The notes: a model not told the origin generated them from the sequence alone. DNA of 64,000 nt from Berberis thunbergii (GCA_003290165.1 QNQO01008297.1:62001-126000), one strand, 5' to 3'; counted from the stretch's first letter, positions 44,898-57,770 are shown. Numbers and translations are program-made.

Positions 44898-44920
44898 ATT
44901 TTGGTGCCGTTGTTGGGGAA
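44898..44920 (+). promoter_or_regulatory. gypsy 2 primer binding site, decayed
   Basis: TTTTGGTGCCGTTGTTGGGG corresponds to the tRNA-Asp type site TGGCGCCGTTGCCGGGGA with two C to T changes, the pattern expected from methylated-cytosine decay. Confidence 0.8.
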
Positions 44921-45419
44921 AAACGTCATTCTACAAGGGAGGTTTTCGGTATTATCTTTATTTAGTTTTCTTGTATAAAATAAAATAAAAGTGTTGGGGT
45001 GTAAGAGTTGAAATATAGATAAACAAGGCAGACTACTTAGGGACCCACGTTGAGAGTAAGACAAGTCCTAGCTCAAATTCTAACACCATGAGTAATCACA
45101 GAAACAACCTTATTAGGTCCTTTAAGGAATATCTTCACCCCACACGCACTGCTATACCATCATGCATTATGTTCCACCGAACACACCACATCTAGATTTT
45201 AAGTCGGGTATGATACAATTATTACCCACCTTCCATGGTCTAGAGAGTGAGAACCATCTTGTTCACAGTAGGGAATTTGAGGAAGTGGTGGCCACGTCTC
45301 ACAACAAACCAGAGGCTGTAGATTCTGGAGGTTTTTCCCATTTTCTCTTAAGGAAAAAGCAAAGAGTTGGCTATACTCTTTGCAATCAAGGTCTATAGGT
45401 TCATGGGAGTAGATGATCC

Positions 45420-46325
45420 AATCATTCTTTAATAAGTATTTCCCTCACCACAAAACCAATGGTCTGAAGAGACAGATTTCTACCTTCACCCTAAAGGATA
45501 GCGAGACATTATATTAGGCATGTGAAAGTTTAAGGAATTGTTAAATACATGTCCACACCATGGGTATGAGAGTTGGTGTTTAGTCAGTTATTTCTATGAG
45601 GGGCTTACAAGTAGAGAACGTCAGTTCCTGGAGATGATATGTAATGGAGAGTTCCTCCATAAGAACCCCGACAAGGCCATTGAGTACCTGAATGACTTTG
45701 CTGAGGAGGTTTACACCTGGACTGGGCGGAGTGCAATTGAGAGCATGAACAAAACACTATCAGCTGGGGTACCAACTTAGTGAAGAAGACAACCCTATAA
45801 CCCAAATAGAGAGAGCTACTAGGGAATTAGAGGCACTTAGGGCCAATGATGGTAGAACCACGCATACTGTTGCCAGAGTCGAGTCACATGATACATTTTT
45901 TATTTTGGGGGGATGGGTGGAACACCCAAACAGGATTGTCCAATCTTGACTGAGATGAGAGGGGTTTATAGGGAACAATGTAATGCCTTAGGGATGTACA
46001 AGAAGCCTTACTCACCCTTCTCTGACACTTATAATTCTCGCTGGAGCGATCACCCAAACTTTAGTTGGAGTTCCGACCCGAACCAACCCGCACACCCACA
46101 GACACAACCACTTAGGCCATACCATGCACCTTCATATAATGCACAACCTAACATAAATTCCTTAGCAGATACATTACATGCATTTATAGAGGCACAAGGT
46201 ATAACTAATAAAAAATTTGAGGTTGTATTGACACAAGTGGTTGAAGAGAACAAGGAGATCAAAAGGCAGATCAACAAGCTGATAAGCTCTCTAACAGTGC
46301 ACGAGCGAGGCCAATTTCCATCCTA
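45420..46325 (+). pseudogene. gypsy 2 gag
   Basis: QSFFNKYFPHHKTNGLKRQI, then after a stop NTCPHHGYESWCLVSYFYEG, DKAIEYLNDFAEE and, after frame breaks, GVYREQCNALGMYKKPYSPF and KKFEVVLTQVVEENKEIKRQ. The CCHC knuckle region near 45900 has lost its cysteines (FILGGWVEHPNRIVQS-like reading). It is homologous to 22628-23937. Confidence 0.87.
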
Positions 46326-46699
46326 GCCTCAACAAAATCCTGAGAAGCAACATATGGCACAAACCTCCATTTCAGACTCTTAGAAAATCAAAAAGGCCAA
46401 TGCCATAACTACTCGTTGTGGTAAGATACTAGATGGACCAAGCCCGTCAACCACTATAGGCACCTCTCCAAGTAGCAAGGAGAACACCCCTGAAGATGAG
46501 CCAAACAAGAACATTAAGGTCCAAGTCCCCTATCCCCAATCGCTCAGACCTATTGGGAAAAGTCTGAAAATACAAGGTGAGATCCTAGAACATTTAAAAT
46601 AGGTTAAGATTAACCTACCTTTAGTGCATGTGATTAAACAGGAACCAACTTATGCGAAGGTCATCAAGGATCTATGCACCATCAAGAGGAAGCATCATG

Positions 46700-47218
46700 T
46701 CAAGAAGACTGATTTCTTGATTGAACATGTAATACGGTGATCGAGCAGAAGACACCACCCAAGTACAAAGATCCAGGGTGTCCCACGGTCACCTGCCAGA
46801 TTGGGACTCATGAGTTCGGCCAAGCTTTGTTGGATCTAGAAGCAAGTGTGAAATTAGTGCCTTATTCTATCTACTTGCAACTTGGTCTAGGAGATATCAT
46901 ACCCACATCTGTGGTACTGCAATTTTCCACTAGATCGACTAAGAAGCCAAGAGGAATAGAAGATGATGTATTGCTACAAATCAATAAGTTTTACTACCCG
47001 TCGACTTTCTTATTTTGGATACCCATTCCGTGGTTAATATGGAGTCTACAATTCCAATCTTTCTAGGTAGACCTTTCCTTGCCACAGCTAAGGCTCTAAT
47101 CAACTGCAAAAGTGATATGATGAAATTGTCTTTTGGGAACATGACTCTGGAGGTTAACATATTCAACATTAGCAAGCAGCACGTGATGATGATGAGTGCT
47201 ACCACACTGACACGATAG
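46700..47218 (+). pseudogene. gypsy 2 aspartic protease
   Basis: The block LLDLEASVKLVPYSIYLQLG corresponds to the catalytic D-L/S-G-A-S motif with Gly changed to Glu. It is followed by SVVLQFSTRSTKKPRGIEDD, and after a frame change IPIFLGRPFLATAKALINCK and MKLSFGNMTLEVNIFNISKQ. Protease would process the polyprotein; the Gly to Glu change and frameshift should inactivate it. Confidence 0.88.
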
Positions 47219-47749
47219 ACACACTGATACCAGAGGAGGCTCTCATGAGCAAAAATTCTGATTTTTAGATAATCTCCTTTGTATTTCCGATTATGAGAGT
47301 TCACTTTATCCGAAATTTTTTTTGATGGTTCTATTGTTTCAGGGTCAACAGATAAAGGAGGACGACAATGACAACCATGCTTTGAAGAGTTGCCAAGAGA
47401 AAGAAAGATACCCCAACCATCCACCGTGGAGACCCTAAAAGTTGACCTAGCTCCACTACCGGAGGGACTCAAACATGCATTCTTGGGACCAGGTGATACT
47501 TTTCCTATTATTATCTCTTATGTGCTTAGTGATTCACCAAAAACAAAATTGATTAACATGTTAAGTGAACAAAAAATGCACTAGGTTGGACTATAACTGA
47601 CATCAAAGGTATTAGCCCCTTAATATGTTCCCATAGAATTCACTTAGAAGAAGGAACTAACCACCGTAGAGATCCAGAAATAACCCTAGCATAAAAGAGT
47701 TGGTGAAAAAAAAGTCTTAAAACTGCTAGATGCAGTATCTGATATCAAG

Positions 47750-48232
47750 TGGTTAGTGCAACTTAGGTAGTGCCTAAGAAATTTGGAGTGGCAGTGATGA
47801 CTAATAAATATGGAGTGCATGTTCCTACCAAGGTAGTGACAGGGTAGCGCATGTGCATTAATTATAGAATACTTAATTATGCCACTGCAAGGATCACTTC
47901 CTACTTCCATTCATAGATCAAATCATAGAGCATGTAGCCTGCCATCCTTTCTATTGCTTTCTAGATGGTATTCAGAATATTATCACATTGAGATTGCTTT
48001 AGATGATCAAGATAAGACTATATTCACTCGTCCTTTTGGTATTTATGCTTTTCGGCGTATGCCCTTTGGTTTGTATAATACGCCAGCTACCTTTCAGAGA
48101 TGCATGATGAGTATTTTTGGTGACATGGTTGACAAATATATGGAAGTGTTCATGGATGATTTGATTATTTTGTTGATTCATTTTAGTCATGTTTACTTCA
48201 TTTGCAAGCGGTTTTGAGTAGATGTGAAGTGA
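47750..48232 (+). pseudogene. gypsy 2 reverse transcriptase
   Basis: It contains HIEIALDDQDKTIFTRPFGI, FRRMPFGLYNTPATFQRCMM and the catalytic YMEVFMDDLIIL (usual form YxxVFMDDxxV/I). The upstream segment with palm Asp is broken by stops at about 47850-47950, and the frame is lost after MDDLIILLIH. Confidence 0.92.
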
Positions 48233-48257
48233 ATGGTCTAGTGCTTAACTAGGAAAA

Positions 48258-48960
48258 ATGTCATTTCATGGTTCCCTCTGGAATAGTTTTGGGCACATAA
48301 TATTTGAGAAAGCCAAGGTTGATAAGGTAAAAATTGAATTGATATCTAAATTGCCCACACCCACAACTATTAAGGATGTGATGTCCTTTCTGGGGCATGC
48401 ATGTTTCTATAAGAGGTTCATACAAAACTTTTCTGCCATATCTAGACCACTATGTAACCTCCTGGTCAAATAATTTGTGTTCCACTAGACATAAGAGTGT
48501 GAGGACGTTTTCCAAACACTCATTGCTAGCTAGGCTCACTTCTGCCCCCATAATGCAATCAATGTATTGGAATTTGTCATTTGAGATAATGTGTGATGCT
48601 AGTAACTATGTTGTGGGGGCAATCCTGGGGCAACGAAAGGAAGGGAAGCTCGTTGTTGTTTACTACGCTAGTAGAACTCTTAATGATGCTCAAATGAATT
48701 ATTCTACTATTGAAAAAGAGTTTTTGCTTTAGATAAGTTTTGCGCTTATTTGAGTGGTACACCTATCACTGTTTTTACTGACCATGCAGCTCTTAAGTAC
48801 CTTCTTACAAAAAAGGATGCTAAAGGCAAGGTTAATTAGGTGGATTTTACTTTTGTGGGAATTTGTCCTGAACATAAGGCATAAGAAGGAGTGGAGAATG
48901 TCGTGGTGGATCACATGTCTCTCCTAGAGTTCAATGATTCTGCTGGTGGCCCACCCATCT
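48258..48960 (+). pseudogene. gypsy 2 RT connection and RNase H
   Basis: KVDKVKIELISKLPTPTTIK and MSFLGHACFYKRFIQNFSAI form the thumb/connection. FEIMCDASNYVVGAILGQRK and YYASRTLNDAQMNYSTIEKE carry the first Asp and the Glu of RNase H. A stop follows EFLL at 48730. Confidence 0.9.
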
Positions 48961-49129
48961 GTGACAATTTCCCTGATGAACACCTGTTCACCATGACTCA
49001 ATCACCATGGTATGTGCATAATTACTTGGTTTCCGGTGAAGATCCATCCTCATAGTGCGCTCAAGATAAGCACAAATTTCTGGTCGAGGTAATAAATTTC
49101 TATTGGGATGGTCTTTATCTGCATAAATT

Positions 49130-50290
49130 TTGCGCCGACCAAATCATGAGGTGTTGTATCCCTGAAGGTGGGATTGACAGTGTCTTACATTTTTGTCATA
49201 GTTCAGCTTATTACTGCCATTTTTCTATGAAAAAGACAACCGCCAAGATTTTACAGCCTAGATTATATTGACCTACATTATTTAAGGACATTAACAATTT
49301 TTGTCGTTCTTGTGATAGATAACAGAAGTTAGGTTCATTGTCCCAAAGACACATGATGCCCCTCAACCCAATCCTTGTTTGTGAGATATTTGATTATTGC
49401 GGGATTGATTTTATGGGACCTTTTTCACCCTTTTTGGGTATTTGTATATCTGCTTGCAGTGGACTATGTGTCCAAATGGGTAGAGCTTGTGACATACTGG
49501 AACAATGACAAAAATATTGCTGTCAAGTTTCTCAAAGAAAATATTTTATCTAGATTTGGTACACCATGAACTATTATTAGTGATCAAGGTACTCGCTTCT
49601 ATAACCATTTTTTTGAGGCTTTGATGCGCAGGAATGGAGTACATAACAAGGTTGCCAATGCCTACCATCCACAGGCAAATGGCCAAGCTGAGCTGGCCAA
49701 CCGAGAAGTAAAATAAATCTTGGAGAAAATGGTGAATCCTGATCGAAAGGATTGGTATTTGCGCATTCCTGACTCTCTTTGAGCTTATCGTGCCGCTTAT
49801 AAAACAAATCTCGGGATGTCTCCATACCGGCTTTTCTATGGAAAAGCCTGCCATTTACCTATTGATATATAACACCGCGCTTATTAGTGGGGTTGTAAAA
49901 AGCACTAACTTTGACCTTAATGATGTAGGTATTCAGCGAAAGCTTCAATTGGCTGATATTGAGGAGTTGCGGAATGATGCCTATGACAATTCACGAATCT
50001 ACAAGACAAATATGAAGGTGGCTCATGATAAGAAATTTCTGAGGAAAATTTTCGAGCCCAATTAGCGAGTCCATCTCTATGACTCACAACTTCATCTAGG
50101 CAAGCTAAGATCGAGATGGACAGGCGCGTTCATGGTTAAGCAAGTTTTTCCAAATGGTTCAGTAGAGATTGAAAATCTGAAAGATGGGAGTATTTTCAGA
50201 GTGAATGGGCAACATTTAAAGCACTATGTGGATAAAGTAAATGTTCCCGAGGAGATCTCTATGGTTGCCCCTGTCTATTTGGTTTGATGT
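49130..50290 (+). pseudogene. gypsy 2 integrase
   Basis: Remnants of the zinc-binding HHCC region (HFSMKKTTAKILQ...C..C at 49200-49320), then the catalytic core: [13 protein letters not shown] (Asp), IISDQGTRFYNHFFEALM (Asp), and YHPQANGQAELANREVK (Glu). The end of the core and the C-terminus follow, KTNLGMSPYRLFYGKACHLP and, beyond stops, RSRWTGAFMVKQVFPNGSVE. There is no chromodomain, fitting a non-chromovirus lineage. Confidence 0.91.
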
Positions 50291-50449
50291 TTTCTACCTC
50301 GATCTTTAGTTTAGGTTTTTGCCGTATAGTATAGGTTTGTTGTTTTCGTTGTTAGCTTTTCTATTTTTCTTCAATTGTGTCAGGTTATCTTAGGTTTAGT
50401 TGCTAGAGTCACTCCAAGCTATTATTCCTTCTGTATTCCTATCCCCCTT

Positions 50450-50735
50450 TAGGGTTGAACAAAAAACCGACTAAACCGATTAAACCAACCAAACTGATGA
50501 AAATCGAACCGATTTTTATGTAAATTTAACCGACAAAACCGAACCGACCAAATATATATAATAAATAGTGTATATTTTATAAAAAAATAATATTATATAT
50601 TTAAAATAGTCAGTTGTTCGGTTAGGTTTTATGTCGGTTTCAGTCAATCGATTCGGTTTGGTTTACGGTTTACGGTTTACCAAAATTAAAATCGTTTCAG
50701 TTCGGTTTTCTTAATGGTCGGTACAGTTTCGGTTT
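50450..50735. mobile_element. truncated AACCGA-rich MITE inside gypsy 2
   Basis: It starts TAGGGTTGAACAAAAAACCG like the element at 31360 and shares its central AT-rich stretch (AATATATATAATAAATA) and TCGGTT-rich second half. The expected closing end is missing. 50736-51565 shows no gene. Confidence 0.7.
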
Positions 50736-51565
50736 GATCATTAATGTGGAGAGTTTGAGATAACTGGCATTGCGAACTTTTATTGCTCATTGGAATTGGT
50801 TTCGACAACATTTGAGATGCCCTAGCTGCTTTACCTTGCATGTGGAGTAACGATTTGGTTAATCTTTGGCTAATTTTTTATCGTTGACAACATCTCGAGA
50901 ATCCTCCTTATTCTATCAGTTATTTTCATTGTAATTAGTCGTTTCATATGACAAAAAAAATCAAGAAAAGTCTCATAATTTCAGTTTTTATTTTCTCTTT
51001 GGATTCAAAAGAAGGGAGATTCAGCCGCATAACAAAGATACGTCATCTCAGTCATATTCAGAAGGGAAAAGTTTCAACATCAAGGCTTTATTGATTAGCT
51101 AATGAAATTTCAAGGCATAATTATCATAAGCTTGAGCAAGTGTTTTGAATGGTGTGACTTGTCTATCCTGTGATCAATTCTTGTTTATGCCCTAAATCAT
51201 TTGACATTTTCTATGAGATCTTTTACATTGATTTCCAACTCCATGAGTGAATACCTTGCATGTTTCGATTGATAGACAATTTACTTGTGAGGACAATGGA
51301 GTTGAGGCTTTTACATGGCTGAATTAGAGGTAACATGCATTAGTGGTTTGTAGTAAGAAAGGTTGTGGCCTAGTGCACACTTTCATTATTTCTCAGAAGT
51401 CATCATTTGGAGATCTTGTTAGCTTCTGTGAGCTTTGGCTAACGTTTGTTGGAGTGCTACACAATTTTGCAACTTCTTGAATTATGACCTATATGTTCTG
51501 CACATTTTCCTGCTATTTATTTCGCTTATATTGCTAGGTACTAGCAATGAACTGGTTGAGGGTTG

Positions 51566-52730
51566 TGATTAGGGCATGAAAATGCACTTTATACAAAGTT
51601 AATTATTTTCACTTGTTAAGATTGTTTTGATAATTCATTGAATTACTTGACAAGTGTGGTATTTTGAAGAATTTTGTGATTTAATGTGTTTTTCAGGTAA
51701 AAGACCCTCAAAGATATGATCAAGGTGATCCATGACTTTTGGACTAGCCCAAGACAGCTTGAAGCAAGCCCACATGTGCAATCAGCCTAAAATGAATAAC
51801 ATGTCCCGTGCAACATGAAGTGCTAACATGTGGGGTGTGCTAGCTTGTGAGGCGCTAGCCCATGAGACGAAACCCTAGGGTTTTGTTATGTTCTCTAGGA
51901 TTGCCTCCTTTTTTCCATGTTTATAAAAAGACTCCTTAGACATTAAAATAGGAGAATTTTAGAGGCTCACACATCATTTTCATTAGACTTTTTGGAGATG
52001 TATTGTCGGCTAGGCTAATTCTTCAAAAAGGCGAAGATATAAACTCCTAGATGTAGCTAGTTTGATTTGTATTTGATTCAATTTTCATGCTTTCACGATG
52101 AACCATTGTATTTAAGAATTCTTCCATTATCTAATATAAAAGACTATGTTTTCATGTGACGTATGATTTTATTTTCTTCCTCCATAGATTTTTTCTTCCT
52201 CCGGTAATTATCTCTTCTTCTCCATATAAGTCTAGTCATGTTCTTTTTAAGTATGGAACATTAGGGCTCAATTGATTTTAGTAGATTGGTTATGTGTCAT
52301 TGTCTTTTACTGTGCTATTGTCTCCGGATATACCGTTGATTTAAGATATTATTTATGACAAATTTTTGTGCTTTCAAGAAAAGGGAAATTCTCATATCTA
52401 TTTACATAAGAATAAATTGGTGCTTTAAAGATTATTTTCCAGTTATGTTATTTGTGATGTGAAACACATAATTGAGTTATCATAACTGAATTAATACAGG
52501 TTGAAATGGTGAAGTCTAGGAGAGATTCTGGGACCCTTGTGATTTCTTTTCTTTGATTTTTTTTCACCTAAATTCAATTGCTCCCGTTAATTCTCAGGAC
52601 TTTCTTAGTTTTAGTTCTTTGTTTTATTTGTACTATTTTCTTCCCTGAATCTATTTTGTAGAGCATTTTTCTTGTGGGATCGACAACCAATTCTTACTAC
52701 AATAACCGCGTGTATTTGTTGGAGTAATTA
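51566..52730 (+). repeat. gypsy 2 3' LTR
   Basis: It starts TGATTAGGGCATGAAAATGC and ends near GGAGTAATTA. It matches 43744-44896 with many substitutions and small indels. Confidence 0.92.
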
Positions 52731-53469
52731 GAAGGGAATGTAAAATAAGTGATTGGGGGCGGATTCTCCCTCTTATAAGTATTGAAAAACCATAAAAATT
52801 ACAAAAGTTATAAAAAAAAAAAATCCAAAAATGTTCTTAAAATAAGTCATTTTTGGACAGCACCAAGTTTTGCCCCATCACATAGGACCGTGCAAAGCAG
52901 AGCAAGATACTCATAAAGGATACTACTGTGTTTGGCATTTGCAACATTTTCTACGAGTGGGATCATTTGGCTCCCCTGTTCCCATGTGATACTAGTCAAA
53001 ACCAAGTTTTGTCTTTTTTTGTATCCATCTTTTCAACTTTTTTGGATTGCTTACATTCTCACATGTTTAATACTCTCAAATTTTAGCCATGACCATGCTT
53101 AATTTATTTCATCTTGAAATTTTATGACCATCACCATGTGATGTGGCCAATGTAATTCATTTCACCATGTGTAAGTTAAGTTTGTTTCAAAAAATTTCTA
53201 GTAAACCTAAGTTAGGTATTCATTTCATTTCTGAAAAGCAAGCAAAAACATGTGGTTTGACAAATAATTCATGTACTCGAAACGATAATTCATTTCATCA
53301 AGTAGAAATCATTAGATCAAGGCATCCCTTACATCAAATAAAGTACATAAGGAACAAATACTTAATATTAACTAAAACAAACACCTAGATCCTAGACCAA
53401 ATCTAAGCACCTAGAAGAATCAAACATGAAAATTGTTTTATTTGTTCACGCATTTCTCTTGGTTCTAGT

Positions 53470-56400
53470 CTAACTTCCTCCACCACTTTTTCACAAATGT
53501 CAACACTTTTTCCACCATCATCTCCTTCCTCCTCCAACACCATCCTTTATTCTTCCACCACCATCACCACTCATTCCTCCACCATCACCATCCCTTCCAC
53601 CACCACCACGAGCACATCTTGTTTTCCACTTGTTTTTCTTCTTCTTATTCATTGACATTCCTTATCGCAAGTCACATACTTTACATACTTTCTTTTGCCT
53701 CAAGAACAAGGTAAAGTTTATCAACATTCCTGCCTTCATCAATAAAGGCCTTGAGCGCCTCATCCACCTCCTTGTTCTACAAGGAAACGTTTGAACATAG
53801 TTAAAACAATGAAAATTTGTATTTGACATGCATATGAAAAAGTTTCAATTATAATTCAATTAATGTATTGTTCGATAGAACTCTTAGGGGATGAGTTCTC
53901 CTAGGGGTGGGCAAAAACCGATTTAAATTCGGTAAACCGACCGAACCGATTTTCAAATTCGGTTCGATAACCGAACCGAAATATGAGTAGAGAGAAAATA
54001 ATTTAAACCGAACCGAACCGATTATAAACGGTTCAAAATCGGTTTGCGGTTTTGAACCGACCGATTTATAACCGAACCGACCGATTAATTAAATATATAT
54101 AAATAACTAAATAAAAAGTAGGTGTCAATACTTGATTAGTGCAACAAATGCATTGCAATACACCCTGTTGCACTAAATCACCCCATTCTCTTAAAGTTTT
54201 CAATTTTGGACTAAAAATTGAATCTATAAAAAAATTGGACCTATAAAAAAATTGGATATGTTTTAATGAAAGTCTTTCAAATGCTTGAGCCTGAAATTTC
54301 GGTCCAACCGAACCGAACCGATCCGAAATTCGGTTCAACCGAATTCATCGGTTTACAAATACAAAATTCGGTTTCGGTTTGGGTTTTGGACAAACCGAAT
54401 TAAATCGGTTCGAAATCGGTTTGGGACTCAAAACCGAACCTAACCGACATTGCCCACCCCTAAGTTCTCCTATTCTACGGTGGTTGGATGAAAGGATGAA
54501 TAATGTGATGAAACCATTCCAAGTAGTCTTCAGTACACTCCATGGATGCCTTGTCGGTGCACCTTGGTTGTCACTTGACATGAGATGATTCTCCCAACTT
54601 TCAACAAATGATGACAGTATCTCAGGCTTCACCGAGTAGTTCTTGCTTGATCAACCTCTATTCTTCATTTTGGCTCGAATGGGGGATTTGGAATCACAGG
54701 TACTCTTCCCATCTGTGTCATCACTCTATTTTGGTGATAGGATTTTTTGACGTCGAGGCATAACAAACAACCTCGGAACCATGTGATGTTATGCAGTGGA
54801 ATTCTGTTTCGATTTCACATCAGAGTCCCAAATGACTTGAACACACATGAATGTTACTAAATTAGAAAAAAAAAACAAAATCAAAACATTTAATGCAAAA
54901 GATAAAATGGTATGAAACTTGTATTAATTACTAAATTTTACCTCTTCAGGAGATGTCATCAAGATGCTCCCTGGAGTAATGATTTCTTCATTCACGGCCC
55001 CTACAAGTTGGGGACATTCCCACTTAGCCATGGTGGGATCAGTATCATTCCATGAAGCACTAGCGTTGCCCCAAAGCCTATAATGGTCGTATATCCAACC
55101 CTATTAAAGAAAAAAAAACATAAAATTAGTTAGTTAAATATCTTAAACAATTAAAAGATTATTAACTAAAAGAATAAGCGGTTTTTAGACATATCCCAAA
55201 CTAATTCGCAATTAGGGATACCCCTCAAAGATGGGTAATTAGAAATGCCCCACGGGACTAACCCTTCCGCCTTTTGAGGAGCACACTTATGTTAAAAAGA
55301 AAATGTCAATATATTCCTATAGGTAATAACACATCTTGATACATGATTAAAAGATACAATTAAAAATATAAATTAAACCGTTACACATCACGAGTTGAAA
55401 CTGAGGGCTTGGCCGATAAAAAAAACACAATCTTCTTCTTCCCTAGGAAACCCCCACCACCACCACTCCCTCATCTCTCATTATTTCTCTTAACCTCGAG
55501 CCCACCACCACCACTTCCACATATCCTACTTTCTTCAATTCCTCATCTTCTCTCCATCTCCACCTTTCCATCTTCTCTTCAACACCACCCACTAAAGAAT
55601 CATCATCATCATAATCAGAAGCAAAATAAGCGAAAAGATATGAGAGAGAAAAAAAATATTGTGTGCCACCAACAGTAGCAGAAGAAAGAAAATTAGTCCA
55701 ATTGGTTATCCAGATGGGACAACGAGCTACCATCCCTATACGAACTCATGATCCTTTCCCAAACCCTAATCACCCCAGACCTCACCCTCGCTTCTGACAT
55801 CTGAATCCCTAATTCCACTACTATCATCATAAACACTGATTAAGCTCAAGCAACAATTACAGCCCCAAGACCGCTTCGCCACCACTACCACAACTTGCTC
55901 ATATTCAGCGGTCCTATCTCCACCCCCTTCTCAACCCCACTCATCAAATTTTGATTCCACAAACATAGTCTCCAATGCCCCGGGTGACGAATCTGCCCGG
56001 ACCCTGAAGTGGCCTACCTCGTCTTGAACTCACAACATGTAGGTATCAAGAATGTTGTCCCCAAGACTATATTGCAGTTGATGAGTATAAATGGATTGAC
56101 TAAAGAGAATTTGGCTAGTCATTTGCAGAGGTATAGATTTCATTTGACAAAGATATCGGGGATGTTGAAGGTGGTAGGGTAGGAATGTTTGTTCAAACAA
56201 GAGAGTTTTACAGTGGTAATGGATTGATTGAAGATTATGATTGCAAACAATTCTCAACCTCTCTATTGTTTTGGAGAGAGGGATTTGTGTTGAGATGAGA
56301 GAGAAATGGATTTTGTAGGGAGAGCAAGAGATGGGTGGTGGTGGTTGTCGATGGTGGTGGTAGTGGGGGTGTTTGTCGGAGAAGATGCCATTATTTACTA

Positions 56401-57770
56401 CCTCGACATGTGTATTACTCTCGAGGTGTATTTGATTATTTTACATCTTTATTGTGTTTCAAGATGCGTTGTTATTTTAGTGTTACTTTAGTAAAGTCTT
56501 GGACTGAAGTGTGTTTCTCACGTGATGGGTATTTTGGGCACAAAATATATGATTTTAACAGTCAAAACATGGAAACGTCAGTCTTGGGGGATATGTCTAA
56601 CTAGCCATCTTTGAGTGGGTATCTCTAATTGTGAATTAGTTTCAGGGGTATGTTTATAAATCCCAAAGAATAAAGTATAAAGATACCTACAAAAAACGAT
56701 AAATATCCAAATATTGCTTGGCACTACTCTACTAGCACAACCCAGTTGACTATACTGGAACACCAAAGTATCTATGCCCCATGCAAACATCCCAACATCA
56801 TCCAACTTCATCAACAATTTCAAATATTCAATTCGAATCTTTGTTCCAATCTTATTAGCAAAGATAGTCATCCCAAGGAGAAATAACAATAAACCCTAAC
56901 AACTTGTTTTTTCTTTTTTAGAAATCAATTGTTTTGCTTTTCGACAACAATGTGCCTTAATAAACTTCATCTCCACAAAGCTACTATTCTTCTTGACATG
57001 ATTATATGTTTTAACCATTTTAATGCCCAAACCATTCATAAACAGCTTGACATTCATCTACCTTAATCTTACTTTTCTCATAATAACAAGCTTACCAACG
57101 ATCAACAAATAAGTAATACGATGAACGTCATCCATAGTGATAGTCATATCTCCAAAAGGGAGGTGGAAAATAATGGTCTTTGGTTGCCAACGCTTCATGA
57201 AGGTACAAATGGTCACCTTATCGGTTGATTCTCTTACAATGGTCGATCAAGGAATGTAGACCATTCTTATTGACAGTTATCCTTACCTTTTTCGGCTCTT
57301 TTCTCAACTTCCAATCTAATTTTTTTTAAATAGATGTCGGCATCTGAATTCGTCTCGTACCTAAATACAACAAGCAATAACAAAAAATATTTTGTGTTCA
57401 AGTAATATATAAACGAGAACATTTATATATTTTAAGAACTGGAAAATGTTATAATTACCTTATTACCATCCCAAATAGCACGAGAAATATGCCTAGAGTA
57501 ATTCTCTAATACGAAATCATCATTGGGACCCGCGAGATATGAAACACTCTCATCTTCTTCATCAAACCAAGTTCAACTATTTCCTCATCATCCTCTCCCT
57601 CCTTCTCCACAGCCTCATCACCCCCATCCTCCTCTTCCTCATCCTCATGTACATCACCCTTACCACCCACACTACCTTGACTTTGCAATTGGATTACTCG
57701 TCTTGCCACTTTGTTTTGTCCAATAAGTTCACTTACCATTTTATCCCCTCTCACTTCTTTCACCATTCAC
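53470..57770 (-). pseudogene. plant mobile domain (PMD) gene, unit 2, decayed
   Basis: Minus-strand exons in order: 57770-57460 with an acidic linker and GPNDDFVLENYSRHISRAIW before a donor; about 57360-57095 with PMD block HLPFGDMTITMDDVHRITYL after frame correction; 56889-56680 with MTIFANKIGTKIRIEYLKLL and DDVGMFAWGIDTLVFQYSQL; 55115-54950 with GWIYDHYRLWGNASASWND and KWECPQLVGAVNEEIITPGS; 54830-54480 with ITWFRGCLLCLDVKKSYHQN; 53790-53470 with a short tail. The exon order matches the unit 1 PMD gene. The hAT MITE at 53902-54462 lies at the 3' edge of the fifth exon. Frameshifts and stops make it a pseudogene, though it is better kept than the neighbouring MURA. Confidence 0.82.
53902..54462. 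mobile_element. hAT-type MITE, 561 bp, perfect target duplication
   Basis: Inverted ends TAGGGGTGGGCAA and TTGCCCACCCCTA, and an 8-bp target duplication AGTTCTCC at 53894-53901 and 54463-54470. The 8-bp duplication fits the hAT superfamily. The interior has long inverted AACCGA and TCGGTT tracts. There is no coding region. Confidence 0.93.

Larger units (their letters stand above)
43744..52730 (+). mobile_element. Ty3/gypsy element 2, full-length but decayed
   Basis: The LTRs are 43744-44896 and 51566-52730. Likely target duplication is GGAGG (43739-43743) and GAAGG (52731-52735), one mismatch. PBS is at 44898. Gag, protease, RT, RNase H and integrase follow in gypsy order, all with stops. 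The LTRs are visibly more diverged than those of gypsy 1, and the 3' LTR ends TA instead of CA. The gag closely matches gypsy 1, so the two are related Athila-like elements. A MITE-like AACCGA repeat is inserted at 50450-50735. No env-like frame was seen between integrase and 3' LTR. Confidence 0.93.
42755..53170. mobile_element. foldback element split by gypsy 2
   Basis: With 43744-52730 removed, 42755-43420 is an inverted copy of 43540-43743 joined to 52731-53170. Examples: CACTATGATTACACCCAAAA at 43555 against the inverse at about 43345, and TTCATCTTGAAATTTTATGACC at about 53108 against its inverse at about 42798. Arms are roughly 650 bp and the loop about 120 bp. No coding region is present. 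Precise ends and target duplication were not resolved. Long arms without a gene suit a non-autonomous MULE or other foldback transposon. Confidence 0.78.
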
